A stretch of DNA of 64,000 bases from Planctomycetota bacterium (GTDB lineage: Bacteria; Planctomycetota; UBA1135; GCA-002686595). The number at the start of each line of letters is the position of its first letter. Positions within the stretch are counted from its first letter, which is position 1. Below, in pieces: positions 18,565-27,754 of this stretch. A program made the position numbers and the translations under genes. The DNA is taken from contig JAPKBR010000015.1 of NCBI GenBank assembly GCA_028823345.1, positions 1 to 64,000 on the forward strand, read 5' to 3'. The notes beneath the pieces were generated by a model, which made no database searches, was not told the DNA's origin, and was given only the letters and a program-made list of their open reading frames with translations.

Positions 18565-19845
18565 GTGTTAGACCTCAAGTACATCCGTCAAAATTCTGCC
18601 CTAGTGCGGGAAGGTGCGACCAAGAAACACATCGCCTGCGACATCGATCGCATCTTGGAACTCGATGCGGCAAGCCGCGAGATGGGGGTCGAGATCGACC
18701 AACTGCGCCAAGGGCAAAAGCAGGCCGGGGCCAAGATTGCCCAGGCGTCCCCTGAGGAGCGTGCCCAGTTGGTTGCCGATCAACAAGCTACCAAGACCGA
18801 ACTGAAGGCCCAAGAGGAGCGGCAGCAGCAGGTGACGGTTGAGTTGCAGGAACTCCTGTTGCGAGTGCCTATGCCTCCGGCAGAGGACGTGCCTGACGGC
18901 AAGGACGACGCGCAGAACGCTGAACTCCGGAAATGGGGCAAGCCCCGCAGCTTTGATTTTGAGGCTCGTTCCCACCAGGACCTCGGAGAGATGCACGGCT
19001 GGATTGATGTGGAGCGTGGAGCACGCCTAGCGGGCAGCCGCAACTACCTGCTCAAGGGTGATATTGTTCTTTTGGAATCTGCGGTCCTGCGCTTTGCCCT
19101 GGACCAGATGGTGGAACGCGGCTTCACTCCGGTGACCGTGCCCACACTGGTGCGAACCGAAGCCATGCGCGGTACGGGCTATTTCCCCGGCGGAGAAGAC
19201 CAAGCCTATCGCTGTGACGACCGGGACGATCTGTGGCTGGTGGGCACTGCCGAGGTGCCCTTAACCGCCATGCACGCGGGCGAAATATTGGACGTGGCCG
19301 ACCTGCCGATCAAATTCGTGGCCCAGTCCAGCTGCTATCGGCGGGAAGCCGGCACCTACGGCAAGGACACCCGTGGACTCTATCGTGTGCACCAGTTCCA
19401 AAAGGTCGAGCAGGTCATCATTGATGTGGCCGACGAACAAAAGTCCCTCGAGCACCATGCGGCAATCCTGAACAACGCCGAGGCTTTGATGCAAGCCCTC
19501 GACTTGCCCTACCGGGTCGTCAATGTATGCGGCGGCGACCTGGGCCAGGGTCAGGTGCAAAAGTTCGACATCGAAACCTGGATGCCGTCCCGGGAAGGCT
19601 ATGGTGAAACCCACTCCGCGTCACGTTTCCATGACTTCCAGTCCAGGCGCTTGGACCTGCGCTATCGGGGCGAGGACGGCAAGGTGGCTCACTGCCACAC
19701 CTTGAACAATACGGTGGCTGCCTCCACGCGTATGTTGATTGCCCTGCTAGAAAACCACCAGAATGAAGATGGCTCGGTGAATGTGCCGGAACCTCTCAGG
19801 CCCTACATGGGCGGGCGCGACTTGATCGGGAAAGCGGGAAGCTAA
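18565..19845 (+). CDS. serS: Seryl-tRNA synthetase
   Basis: The 426-residue class II synthetase charges tRNA-Ser with serine; if selenocysteine is used in this organism, it also charges tRNA-Sec. The N-terminal coiled-coil arm (about 25-100) is present, beginning 'LDLKYIRQNSALVREG'. The catalytic core includes 'GTGYFPGGEDQAYRCDDRDDLWLVGTAEVPLT' (motif 2 region), 'CYRREAGTYGKDTRGLYRVHQFQKVEQ' and motif 3 in 'NNTVAASTRMLIALLENHQNEDGSVNVPEPLRPYMGG'. It starts with GTG 18565 and shows no obvious ribosome-binding site. Its TAA stop directly abuts the stop of the convergent gspJ with no base between, so the two transcripts must overlap. Confidence 0.96.
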   Translation: MLDLKYIRQNSALVREGATKKHIACDIDRILELDAASREMGVEIDQLRQGQKQAGAKIAQASPEERAQLVADQQATKTELKAQEERQQQVTVELQELLLRVPMPPAEDVPDGKDDAQNAELRKWGKPRSFDFEARSHQDLGEMHGWIDVERGARLAGSRNYLLKGDIVLLESAVLRFALDQMVERGFTPVTVPTLVRTEAMRGTGYFPGGEDQAYRCDDRDDLWLVGTAEVPLTAMHAGEILDVADLPIKFVAQSSCYRREAGTYGKDTRGLYRVHQFQKVEQVIIDVADEQKSLEHHAAILNNAEALMQALDLPYRVVNVCGGDLGQGQVQKFDIETWMPSREGYGETHSASRFHDFQSRRLDLRYRGEDGKVAHCHTLNNTVAASTRMLIALLENHQNEDGSVNVPEPLRPYMGGRDLIGKAGS

Positions 19846-20781
19846 TCAGCCGTCCGATTTGTTGCCGCCGCCACTGCCACCACCGCGGCCGCCACCAGTT
19901 GACCCCTTAGTACCACGCACGTCTCCTTCTCCGGGCAGGGGGCCGTCGAGCCCAATACCTCTGCCGCCTCCACCTGCCGGCAAGCCGCCCACCACCGGGT
20001 CTGAGGCCCCTCCTGCGGCTTCTGAGGGCACCGGAATCGCCAAGCGCGGGGTGTCTTCCTGAGCGATGCGCATGTTGTCAGGGAAGCGCACGATCCGTGT
20101 GTAGGTGACTACCCGGTCTCCCGGGCTGGAGCGTACTAGCTGTTCGCGCAAGAGGCGCGGGGCCAATTCAAGGGTGACCGAAACCTTGACCCAGACCGGA
20201 AGGCCCGAGGTCTCTTCCTCACCCTCCTGGTTGCCCCAATCCTCAAAGGGCTCGGCGTCGAGGCCCTCTTCGCCGTAGGCTTCGATTTCCAAGCTCAACA
20301 CCCGGTCATGTAGGAAGGTGTAGCGCCCACCCTCGAAGGGTTCGTTGTCGATGCCCAGGTCTTCTCGGCGGAAGAGCTCAAGGAACTCATCGTACTCGGG
20401 ATTCGGTCGGGCCACATAGCCCACTTCGTTCATGTCCGCTCGTACAGGGCGTTGGTCAAAAACCTCCCACTCCTTTCCGTCGGTGGTGGTTACGAAATCA
20501 ATGCGGTCCGCATCCAAGCCCAATTCGACCCGGTTACGAATGCTGAGCAGCTGATGGTGGGGGCGGTCGAGAATACTCAAGCCTAGCAAGTCGCGCTCGA
20601 TGAGATCGACGATTGCCGGTCCCGCGAGCATGGTCTCTTGCGTGTTGTGGATGTGATCGCGGGTGGTGCGTACGGTGGTTAACATGCGCGTGATGCTGGT
20701 GAGCATCAGCGCCATAATTAGCAGTGCGACCAGGACTTCAATCATGGTGAAGCCCCGGCGGTCTTGGAGGTTGAAACTCAC
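19846..20781 (-). CDS. gspJ: Type II secretion minor pseudopilin GspJ-like
   Basis: The 311-residue protein has the prepilin leader 'MSFNLQDRRGFTMIEVLVALLIMALMLTSITRML', with cleavage expected after the Gly before Phe-Thr and Glu at position +5. Large size and last position in a D-E-F-G-H-I-J order support GspJ, the tip pseudopilin. The last 70 residues are unusual: a Pro/Gly-rich low-complexity tail ending 'GGGRGGGSGGGNKSDG'. Its start overlaps the gspI stop by four bases. Assignment rests on leader, size and gene order rather than on a strong domain match. Confidence 0.78.
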   Translation of the reverse strand: MSFNLQDRRGFTMIEVLVALLIMALMLTSITRMLTTVRTTRDHIHNTQETMLAGPAIVDLIERDLLGLSILDRPHHQLLSIRNRVELGLDADRIDFVTTTDGKEWEVFDQRPVRADMNEVGYVARPNPEYDEFLELFRREDLGIDNEPFEGGRYTFLHDRVLSLEIEAYGEEGLDAEPFEDWGNQEGEEETSGLPVWVKVSVTLELAPRLLREQLVRSSPGDRVVTYTRIVRFPDNMRIAQEDTPRLAIPVPSEAAGGASDPVVGGLPAGGGGRGIGLDGPLPGEGDVRGTKGSTGGGRGGGSGGGNKSDG

Positions 20782-21449
20782 TTGCGATCTCCTTGGGGTG
20801 AGGCGGCACCGCCACCGCCACCGCCAGCGCCAGCGCCAGCGCCACCGGCATTGGGGTCTTGTGTGTCACCAGGCAAAGCGGCGTCCTCGATGTTCTCTTC
20901 GTCCTCAGTCAAGTAGACCTGACCCCAGGCATACCAGCGTTCGAACTCCACGAAGTTGTCCATCTGCTCCAGGCCCGGCAGGATTGGGAATGAGACCCGG
21001 ATACGGATCTTTTCGAAGGGCTCTTCGCTCTCCTCGTCCGCCAGGTCCGGGTTATCTTCCAGCTCGCGGTCGCGGTTGAACTTCCAGTTATCGAACCGCT
21101 GAGGATTATAGTCGTAGGCATCATCGCCCATACGGGCGGGCTCTAATGGTTCGTCGCCCAAGGCCAACTCGTAGGAGTACATGGGGCGGTCCTTGCTGGC
21201 AAAGGTTCCGTAGCGCAGGGATTCCAGGTCCTCTGCCCAGAGGCCGGAGGCGATTTCACCGAGCATCTCCAAGCTCAATTCGCGCGCAATCTTCAGGCGC
21301 TGGGTATGGGCGGCGGTTTGGGTGGCACCGTGCAGTGCTTGAACGGAAGCCGCTAAGGTGATGCCCACGATAGCGATCGTGATGGCGGCTTCGACAAGGG
21401 TGAACCCCGCACGGGATAATGGGGGGGTCAGGGGGCGGGAGAGCTTCAA
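20778..21449 (-). CDS. gspI: Type II secretion minor pseudopilin GspI-like
   Basis: The 223-residue protein has a type IV prepilin leader, 'SRAGFTLVEAAITIAIVGITLAASVQAL', with Gly before Phe and Glu5. It is longer than typical GspI (about 120-130). The extra length is an acidic middle plus a low-complexity Gly/Ala tail of about 15 residues, encoded by a short tandem repeat at 20808-20848. It lies between gspH and gspJ with ATGA overlaps at both ends, so its position supports the name. GspI normally caps the pseudopilus with J and K; no gspK was seen here. Confidence 0.75.
   Translation of the reverse strand: MKLSRPLTPPLSRAGFTLVEAAITIAIVGITLAASVQALHGATQTAAHTQRLKIARELSLEMLGEIASGLWAEDLESLRYGTFASKDRPMYSYELALGDEPLEPARMGDDAYDYNPQRFDNWKFNRDRELEDNPDLADEESEEPFEKIRIRVSFPILPGLEQMDNFVEFERWYAWGQVYLTEDEENIEDAALPGDTQDPNAGGAGAGAGGGGGGAASPQGDRK
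20808..20848. repeat. CCACCG/CCAGCG short tandem repeat inside gspI
   Basis: About 41 bases consist of 6-bp units CCACCG and CCAGCG. On the minus strand they encode the alternating Gly/Ala and poly-Gly tail of GspI. Such tracts can change length by slippage without breaking the frame when units of three are gained or lost. Confidence 0.7.
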
Positions 21450-22015
21450 TTGAAATCCAGGTCCGTGGGGTAGTCGCGTTCATAGATCCCTTCGTGGAAG
21501 CGGATCAAGCCCGTGAGGGGCAGAACTTCCAGTGTGAAGGATATCTCGTACAGCGGTTGGGAAATCTGAACGATGTGGTCTGATGCGGAGCCTAGGGGGT
21601 CAAATCGCACACGCACTAACTCTTCGGTGTAGATCGTGCCAGCCAGAGTCACGGAATCAAAAACCACCCCTTGGCGCAGGTGCTCCCAATTGGTGGCTCG
21701 GCGGAATTCCTCGGGGTCCACTCCCTCAATCCAGGGCTGGCCGTCCAGGGAGAGGGGTGTGATCATGCGGTAGCGATGCTCCACCATGTCGTACTCGACG
21801 AAGTACTCCGAGTTGCGGGAGACCGATTCCGAACGGGCCTGGCGCAGAACATCGGCTAAGTCGCGGACCGAGGTGTTGAGGCGTTCGCGGGGCACGAACG
21901 CATCAAAGGAGACCGACACCGTATAGGTGACCATGGCCATAATCACGAGCACGATACCCAGCTCCAAAATGGTGAAGCCGGATCGTGAACTGAGGCTATG
22001 GGGTTTGACTTTCAA
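21446..22015 (-). CDS. gspH: Type II secretion minor pseudopilin GspH-like
   Basis: The 189-residue protein has the prepilin leader 'SRSGFTILELGIVLVIMAMVTYTVSVSFDAF' (Gly before Phe-Thr, Glu5). The following segment, 'DLADVLRQARSESVSRNSEYFVEYD', is typical of GspH/FimT, where an N-terminal helix packs on a beta-sheet domain. It sits after gspG (16-bp gap) and overlaps gspI by four bases. The predicted role is as a minor pseudopilin of the growing pseudopilus. Confidence 0.8.
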   Translation of the reverse strand: MKVKPHSLSSRSGFTILELGIVLVIMAMVTYTVSVSFDAFVPRERLNTSVRDLADVLRQARSESVSRNSEYFVEYDMVEHRYRMITPLSLDGQPWIEGVDPEEFRRATNWEHLRQGVVFDSVTLAGTIYTEELVRVRFDPLGSASDHIVQISQPLYEISFTLEVLPLTGLIRFHEGIYERDYPTDLDFN

Positions 22016-22031
22016 GGGAGGGGGACAATGC

Positions 22032-22472
22032 CTAGATCTGTTGGTCGCGGATCATGGCGTAGGTGAGGTCTCGATCTTCGCCTTCGCCGCCCGGCTGCCC
22101 GTCTCGGCCGAGGGTGCGCAACTCGTACTCGTTGCTACCGCCGGAGGGGGCGAGGTACTCGTACTCGACACCCCAGGGGTCCTTAGGCACAGTCTTCTGG
22201 TTGAGAAACTGGCGCCCGTTGTCGTCGGGCCTGACCAAGTCCTCAATGGAGTCGGGGAAGCGACCGTTGCTGATCATGTACTGATCGAGGGCTTGGGCGA
22301 TGGCGGGCAGGTCCGCCTTGGCCTTGCCAGTTTTGGCGTCGGAGAGGCGGTCTAGGACCTTGGGCACCACTACAGTCGATAGCAGGCCGATGATCAAGAT
22401 AACCACCATCAGTTCGGCGATGGAGAAGCCGGCGTTGCCCTTAGAGGCGCTGCGGATGTTTTGGATTTTCAT
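22032..22472 (-). CDS. gspG: Type II secretion major pseudopilin GspG
   Basis: The 146-residue protein has the size and signatures of GspG. The leader ends in Gly before 'FSIAELMVVILIIGLLSTVVVPKVLDRLSDAK', then 'AKADLPAIAQALDQYMISNGRFPDSIEDLV'. The C-terminal 'DPWGVEYEYLAPSGGSNEYELRTLGRDGQPGGEGEDRDL' resembles the calcium-binding loop region of the family. It is the main subunit of the pseudopilus that pushes substrates through the GspD channel. It lies 27 bp after gspF and 16 bp before gspH in one transcription direction. Confidence 0.93.
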   Translation of the reverse strand: MKIQNIRSASKGNAGFSIAELMVVILIIGLLSTVVVPKVLDRLSDAKTGKAKADLPAIAQALDQYMISNGRFPDSIEDLVRPDDNGRQFLNQKTVPKDPWGVEYEYLAPSGGSNEYELRTLGRDGQPGGEGEDRDLTYAMIRDQQI

Positions 22473-22499
22473 GGCTGGTGGGCGGGTGTTTCCCGCGGG

Positions 22500-23759
22500 T
22501 TAGATTTGGCCGATCTCTAGGATCGGCTGGACAATGGCGTAGACGATGAAGCCTACAACGCCGGCGAGAAGTACAATCATGATCGGCTCCAAGAGGGCTG
22601 TGAGCCGTTCCGTAACCACGTCGATTTCCTCGTCAAAGGCAATGGCGATGCGGTCGAGCATCTGTTCGAGGTCGCCGGACTGTTCGCCCACTGCAACCAT
22701 ATAGCCCACCACGGAAGGGAAGGCGCCGGACTGCTTGAGGGGGCCAGAGATGTCGGCTCCCTCTATTACTCGTTGTGAGATGTGGGCCGTGGCGTCGCTG
22801 ATCACCCGGTTGCCCACGACTTTTTGGGTAATTGCCAGGGACTGGATGACGGGCACGCCCGACTGCAAGAGGGTCGAGAGGGTGCGCGTGAAGCGTCCCA
22901 CGGCTGCCTTTCGTAGCAGCTCTCCTAGGACGGGTACGCGCAGTAGGCTGCGGTCGATCCAAAGCTGCCCCGAGTCGCTGGTGCGATAGATTCGTTCTAT
23001 GCCGAAGGAAATCGCTCCGAGGCCACCGATGATTGCCCACCACCAGTTCTGGACCACGTTACTGACCATGATCAGCATTCTTGTGGCGGGTGGTAGGACC
23101 TTGCCCTGCTCAATTAGCATGGCGGTGATTTCGGGCACCACCTTGGCCATCAGGATGGTGACCACCATGATGCCGATCACGATCATCATGGCGGGATAGG
23201 TCAAGGCGCCGACGATTTTGCGGCGCATGGCTCGCTGAGCTTGCATGTAGTCGGCAAGCCTCGAGAGCACGATGTCCAAGTTGCCAGCAGCCTGGCCTGC
23301 GGAAACCATGTTGATGTACATTTCGGTGAACCAGCCCGGGTGCTGGGCCAGGGCGTCGGCCATGCTGGTGCCCTCTTGGATGCTCTCGCGGATTTGGCGC
23401 AGCATGGTTTCCATGCGCTTGTGCTCGGACTGCTCCACGAGGGCGGAGATCGACTCGGTGAGGGGGATGCCGGAGCCCAAGAGAGTTGCCATCTGCCGGG
23501 TCATGCCCAACACCAACTCGGTCTCTCGGGTGCCAGGGCCCTGGGCGGCGGAGCGCGCTTCCATGATGCGCGTGAATATGCCGACCCTCTCCTTGGATCC
23601 TCTCTTGCGGCTTTTGCCCCCGCGGGTTTCGGTCAGTTTCGTGACCAAGAGTTCCTTCTTGCGCAGTTTCTGCCTTGCGTCTCGCTCGGAGTCCGCATCC
23701 ACGATGCCCTTGGAGGTGACTCCTCCATTGGCAAAGGCGATGTATTCGTAAATGGGCAT
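22500..23759 (-). CDS. gspF: Type II secretion inner-membrane protein GspF
   Basis: The 419-residue polytopic protein starts 'MPIYEYIAFANGGVTSKGIVDADSERDARQKLRKKELLV', the standard GspF/PilC N-terminus. Two related GspF domains follow, one around 'FTRIMEARSAAQGPGTRETELVLGMTRQMATLLGSGIPLTESI' and one around 'RFTRTLSTLLQSGVPVIQSL'. Three membrane helices are visible, the last in 'LEPIMIVLLAGVVGFIVYAIVQPILEI'. It is the membrane platform that couples the GspE ATPase to pseudopilus assembly. Confidence 0.94.
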   Translation of the reverse strand: MPIYEYIAFANGGVTSKGIVDADSERDARQKLRKKELLVTKLTETRGGKSRKRGSKERVGIFTRIMEARSAAQGPGTRETELVLGMTRQMATLLGSGIPLTESISALVEQSEHKRMETMLRQIRESIQEGTSMADALAQHPGWFTEMYINMVSAGQAAGNLDIVLSRLADYMQAQRAMRRKIVGALTYPAMMIVIGIMVVTILMAKVVPEITAMLIEQGKVLPPATRMLIMVSNVVQNWWWAIIGGLGAISFGIERIYRTSDSGQLWIDRSLLRVPVLGELLRKAAVGRFTRTLSTLLQSGVPVIQSLAITQKVVGNRVISDATAHISQRVIEGADISGPLKQSGAFPSVVGYMVAVGEQSGDLEQMLDRIAIAFDEEIDVVTERLTALLEPIMIVLLAGVVGFIVYAIVQPILEIGQI

Positions 23760-23786
23760 GGGGGATTTCGAGGGGCGCAGCGGGTT

Positions 23787-25493
23787 TTAGTCCATGTCCA
23801 ATTGGGTCACGCGTAGGACTTCATCGGGAGTGGTCAGGCGCTCCGTGATTTTGATTCGTCCATCTTCGCGTAGGGTAATCAAGCCGCGCTTGACTGCGGC
23901 GCGTTTGATGTCCGTTGCGTTGCCGCCCTCCATGATTTGGGTGCGCAGGTCCTCGGACACGGGCAAGAACTCATAGATAGCAGTCCGGCCCGCATAGCCC
24001 GATTGGAAGCACTCATCGCAGCCTTCGCCGTAGGTCATCTTGTGATCCACAGCATCAGGGGAAAGCCCGACCTCCTTGAGCTTAGCCACCCATTCAGCGC
24101 TGCAGGGTTCGGTCACCGCGCAGTGGGTGCAAACCGTACGCACCAAGCGCTGGGCGATGATCAAGACGATGGAGGAAGCAACCAGGTAGGGTTCGACCCC
24201 CTGGTCGATCATCCGTGTGATGGTGGAGGGGGCATCGTTGGTGTGAACCGTCGAGAACACAAGGTGACCGGTCAAGGCGGCGCGAATCGCGACCTCAGCG
24301 GTTTCCAGGTCACGGATCTCGCCGACCATCATCACGTCAGGATCCTGTCGCAAGAAGGAGCGTAGCCCCGTGGCGAAAGTCAGTCCCTTCTTGGTGTTGA
24401 CTTGCACCTGGGAAACACCCGCCAGGGCATATTCCACCGGATCTTCGATGGTCAACACGTTTTTCTTGGTGGTGTCGATCTCGGACATGGACGCATAGAG
24501 CGTCGTTGTCTTGCCAGAACCTGTGGGCCCAGTGACCAGGATGATTCCGTGGTTGTAGCCGAGGTAATGCTCGAGCATATCGATGTTGTGCTGGGCGAGA
24601 CCGATCTCGTGCAAGCGGTAGAGCTTGGCGGTCTTGTCTAGCAGACGCATCACGATGCGTTCGCCGTCGGTGGTGGGGATGGAGCTCACGCGCACGTCGA
24701 CTTCCCCGTCACCGATCTTGATCGTGGCCCGCCCATCCTGGGGCAGACGTCGTTCGGCAATGTCCATCTTGGCCATGACCTTGACACGACTGATGATCGC
24801 GTCTTGCACCCGACGGGGGATCGAGTCCATGTCGTAGAGGATGCCGTCAATCCGGAAGCGCACCTGCATGCGATCCGCATAGGGTTGATAGTGCACGTCC
24901 GAAGCGCGCAGCTTGAGGGCCTGGAAGAGGATCGTGTTGACCAGCTTGATGACCGGAGCCTTGTTCGAAACGTCGAGGACGTCCTCGGCTTCGTCGATCT
25001 CGGCGGCCATGCTGCCGATGTCTGCGTCATCGGAGACCGCGTCGAGGGCTTCGTCCACCCCGTCAGCTTTGTGGCGGTAGGCCCGCGCGATCAAGGCGGT
25101 GATTTCCAGCCGGGGGGCAATCACTGCATCCACTTCGACGCCCAAGAGGGCAGCGAGGTCGTCCATGGGGTTGGGAGCGAGGGGCTGGCAAGTGGCCACC
25201 TTGATTGTCCCGTTCTCGGATTCCTCCAGCGCGACCAAGTTGTAGTTGCGGGCAAAGTGCACGGGCACGTTGTCCACAAAGCTGGTGGGCACCTTGGTGC
25301 CCTCCAGGCTCTTGCGGAACTCAAACCCGAGCAGCTTGGCATAGATCTGCAGCAGAGTTGCCTCGTCGAGGTACTCGCGCTGCAGGATACTACGGTCGAG
25401 GGAATCCCCGCTGCGTGCCGATAACTGTCGGCACTCTTCGAGGCGATCGCGGGTGAGTCCCGCGTCGATGAGCATGTCAGAAATGCTGGCCAT
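23787..25493 (-). CDS. gspE: Type II secretion ATPase GspE
   Basis: The 568-residue ATPase powers pseudopilus assembly. The N-terminal GspE/PilB domain ('YLDEATLLQIYAKLLGFEF') is followed by the catalytic core with Walker A 'LVTGPTGSGKTTTLYA', the Asp box, Walker B 'RQDPDVMMVGEIRDLETAEVAIRAALTGHLVFSTVHTND' and a zinc-binding pair of CxxC motifs ('CTHC', 'CDEC'). All elements needed for ATP hydrolysis are present. An acidic insert (about 145-180, 'DEALDAVSDDADIGSMAAEIDEAEDVLDV') lies between the domains and is longer than usual. It follows gspD after a 14-bp gap. Confidence 0.95.
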   Translation of the reverse strand: MASISDMLIDAGLTRDRLEECRQLSARSGDSLDRSILQREYLDEATLLQIYAKLLGFEFRKSLEGTKVPTSFVDNVPVHFARNYNLVALEESENGTIKVATCQPLAPNPMDDLAALLGVEVDAVIAPRLEITALIARAYRHKADGVDEALDAVSDDADIGSMAAEIDEAEDVLDVSNKAPVIKLVNTILFQALKLRASDVHYQPYADRMQVRFRIDGILYDMDSIPRRVQDAIISRVKVMAKMDIAERRLPQDGRATIKIGDGEVDVRVSSIPTTDGERIVMRLLDKTAKLYRLHEIGLAQHNIDMLEHYLGYNHGIILVTGPTGSGKTTTLYASMSEIDTTKKNVLTIEDPVEYALAGVSQVQVNTKKGLTFATGLRSFLRQDPDVMMVGEIRDLETAEVAIRAALTGHLVFSTVHTNDAPSTITRMIDQGVEPYLVASSIVLIIAQRLVRTVCTHCAVTEPCSAEWVAKLKEVGLSPDAVDHKMTYGEGCDECFQSGYAGRTAIYEFLPVSEDLRTQIMEGGNATDIKRAAVKRGLITLREDGRIKITERLTTPDEVLRVTQLDMD

Positions 25494-25507
25494 GATGGGA
25501 GAGACGC

Positions 25508-27754
25508 TTAGGCGTCGGTGCTGTCCTTGGTCTTGGATGACTCAATGGCCTCCAGAACTTGGCCGGGGTTCATGCCGATTTCCTCTGCGTCCACTTCCTG
25601 GCCGGAAGTGGGGCGTTGGTAAAGGGGCAAATCAAAGCCATCCAGGTCCACGCCGCTGTCCTCGGCCTGCTGACCAAATCCAGGTTGGATCATTCGCATG
25701 CGATCAAGGCCAATGGTGTCGGCTGCTTCCATCTTCTTGTTGTAACTGATCTCAGCCAGGTCGGCGAAGTCCGCATCGTGCAAGATGTGGGGCGTCACGA
25801 AGAAGTAGAGAGCCGTGCGGTTCTCCGTGGTGGCGTCCCGACGGAACAGGCGGCCGATAATGGGTAGGTCGCCCAGGAAAGGGATTTGGTCTCGGTTGTC
25901 CGAGCGGTTGTCGATCACGATGCCGCCGATGACCATGGTGTCCCCATCGGGGATGTTGACCGTGGTGTCGATCTTGCGTTCCACCTGGGGCGGAGGGATC
26001 GGACCGGAGAACGACCCTTGGAAGGTCGAGATGGAAAGGAACAGGTCCAGGCGCAGGTAGCGGCTGGCACTGATGGAGGGGGAGATCTCCATGGTGATGC
26101 CCGCATCCTGGTAACCGGCGAAGTTCTCAGAGGTGGAGCCGACTGTGCCAGTTGCGGTGACAGTGGTGGTGGGCTGGCGTTCGAGGGCTTCGACCCGCGC
26201 ACTGCCGTTGTTGTTCACCAGAACACTAGGAACCGAGAGCACATTGGAGTTGTCCTGCTCTTCGATCAAGGCCACCAGGAAGGGCAAGCTGAATTGATCT
26301 CCGTCCAGGATGCCGGCGGTGATGCCGAACCCATTGTTGGGCACGCGGCTGTCAGCGATGCCATCCCCGTCCAGGTCTTCGAAGGCTGAGAGCCCAAAGT
26401 TGGTCACGCCAAAGCCACCGGCTCCGGTACCCCCCGGAAGGTCTGCAAGGCCCAGTTCAACGCCTATGTCCAGGAAGTCCCGGCCAGTCAGCTCAATCAG
26501 GGCTGTTTCGATGAGCACTTGGGGTTGGCGCCGGTCGAGGCGCCGAATCAAGGAGATCAATTCCTCGTACCGGGTCCGGCTGGCGGCGATCAGGAGGGAG
26601 TTGGTCTCCGCATCTGGAACCACCACGAACTCGGTGCTTTGGCCGCCGCTGGCGCCGCCCCGTTGGCCTTGTACGTTTTGGCTCTGGCCCTGCTCCACCC
26701 GACCTGCGTCCTGCAGGAACTCGTTGAGGGTTTCGGCCAGCTCTTCGGCTTTGACATTCTCCAAGGGGTAGATGTGGTAGGCAGCAGCGCGTTCCACAAT
26801 GTCCACGTCGAGCTTGGCTACCAGTTCTTTGATCTGGGGCATTTCCTCGGGCATGGCCATGACCATCAAACGGTTGGTGCGCGGGTCCACGAGGATTTTT
26901 GCTTCGCCACCTGCGCCGGCGACGCGGGTGGTTGCGCCCTGCTGAGCGCGGGGAGCACCGGCGGCGCGCTGGCTTGCTTCCAACAGCTCGTCCACCAGGG
27001 AGGCGATTTCATCCGCCGCTGCGTATTCCAGTTGGATCACCTCAAAGACAGGTTGCTCTTCCTCGACCTTGGCGGCTTCGTCCACGATGCGCAACATGCG
27101 CGCCATGGCTACCACAGTGGAGCCAAAGCCGATGATGACCACCGAGTTACTGTTACCCGCTGGCAACATGGAACCGTTGGCGTCTCCGGCGAAAAGTGTC
27201 CGCAGGGTGTTGGTCAAGTTGCGCACGTCCGTGTTGGGCAAGCTGATCACCGTGGTGATGCGCGTGGCCGGTTGGGCGGCGTAATCGGGCAGATCTTCTT
27301 CTTCTACCAAAATACCGTCAGCCCGGGGCGTGCCCGCGCGTCCACCCGCGCCAGCCAGTGCTTCGATTTGGATCACCGCCAAAGCACCTTCTCCCACCTT
27401 GGTGGTCACAAAGTCATTGATGAAAAGGATGATCTGGAAGAAGGAGTAGAAATCTTCTTTTGGTACGACCTTGGTGCCGAGCAGGGTGATCGGCTTGGCG
27501 CTGAGCAACTGCTTGGTCTGATCGTCGTAGGTGAAGTTGATGTTGGTCACCAACTGGCAGGCACGGACAAACTGTCCGAGGTTCATGCCATCCGTGGGAC
27601 GCTCACCTTCTGGGAAGTTGATGATGAAGTTATCCCCGTCCGCTTGGATCGGAGGCACCGCGTCCTGGATCGCAGGAAGGGGGGCCGGGGCGGAGGGAAG
27701 GGGGCTGACCGCAGGGGTCAAGGCCAGGATGAGGGGTAGGAAGGCGTCGAGCAT
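25508..27754 (-). CDS. gspD: Type II secretion outer-membrane secretin GspD
   Basis: The 748-residue protein starts with a short signal peptide ('LPLILALTPAVSPLPSAPAP'). It has an N0-like domain near 'MNLGQFVRACQLVTNINFTYDD' and repeated N-domains, for example 'VISLPNTDVRNLTNTLRTLFAG' and 'YPLENVKAEELAETLNEFLQDAG'. The secretin core includes 'VLIETALIELTGRDFLDIGVELG', 'VLSVPSVLVNNNGSARV' and 'IPDGDTMVIGGIVIDNRSDNRDQIPFLGDLPIIGRLFR', the last being the secretin signature. It forms the multimeric outer-membrane channel. It is first in the gspD-E-F-G-H-I-J operon. No gspC, gspL, gspM, gspK or prepilin peptidase lies nearby. Confidence 0.94.
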   Translation of the reverse strand: MLDAFLPLILALTPAVSPLPSAPAPLPAIQDAVPPIQADGDNFIINFPEGERPTDGMNLGQFVRACQLVTNINFTYDDQTKQLLSAKPITLLGTKVVPKEDFYSFFQIILFINDFVTTKVGEGALAVIQIEALAGAGGRAGTPRADGILVEEEDLPDYAAQPATRITTVISLPNTDVRNLTNTLRTLFAGDANGSMLPAGNSNSVVIIGFGSTVVAMARMLRIVDEAAKVEEEQPVFEVIQLEYAAADEIASLVDELLEASQRAAGAPRAQQGATTRVAGAGGEAKILVDPRTNRLMVMAMPEEMPQIKELVAKLDVDIVERAAAYHIYPLENVKAEELAETLNEFLQDAGRVEQGQSQNVQGQRGGASGGQSTEFVVVPDAETNSLLIAASRTRYEELISLIRRLDRRQPQVLIETALIELTGRDFLDIGVELGLADLPGGTGAGGFGVTNFGLSAFEDLDGDGIADSRVPNNGFGITAGILDGDQFSLPFLVALIEEQDNSNVLSVPSVLVNNNGSARVEALERQPTTTVTATGTVGSTSENFAGYQDAGITMEISPSISASRYLRLDLFLSISTFQGSFSGPIPPPQVERKIDTTVNIPDGDTMVIGGIVIDNRSDNRDQIPFLGDLPIIGRLFRRDATTENRTALYFFVTPHILHDADFADLAEISYNKKMEAADTIGLDRMRMIQPGFGQQAEDSGVDLDGFDLPLYQRPTSGQEVDAEEIGMNPGQVLEAIESSKTKDSTDA

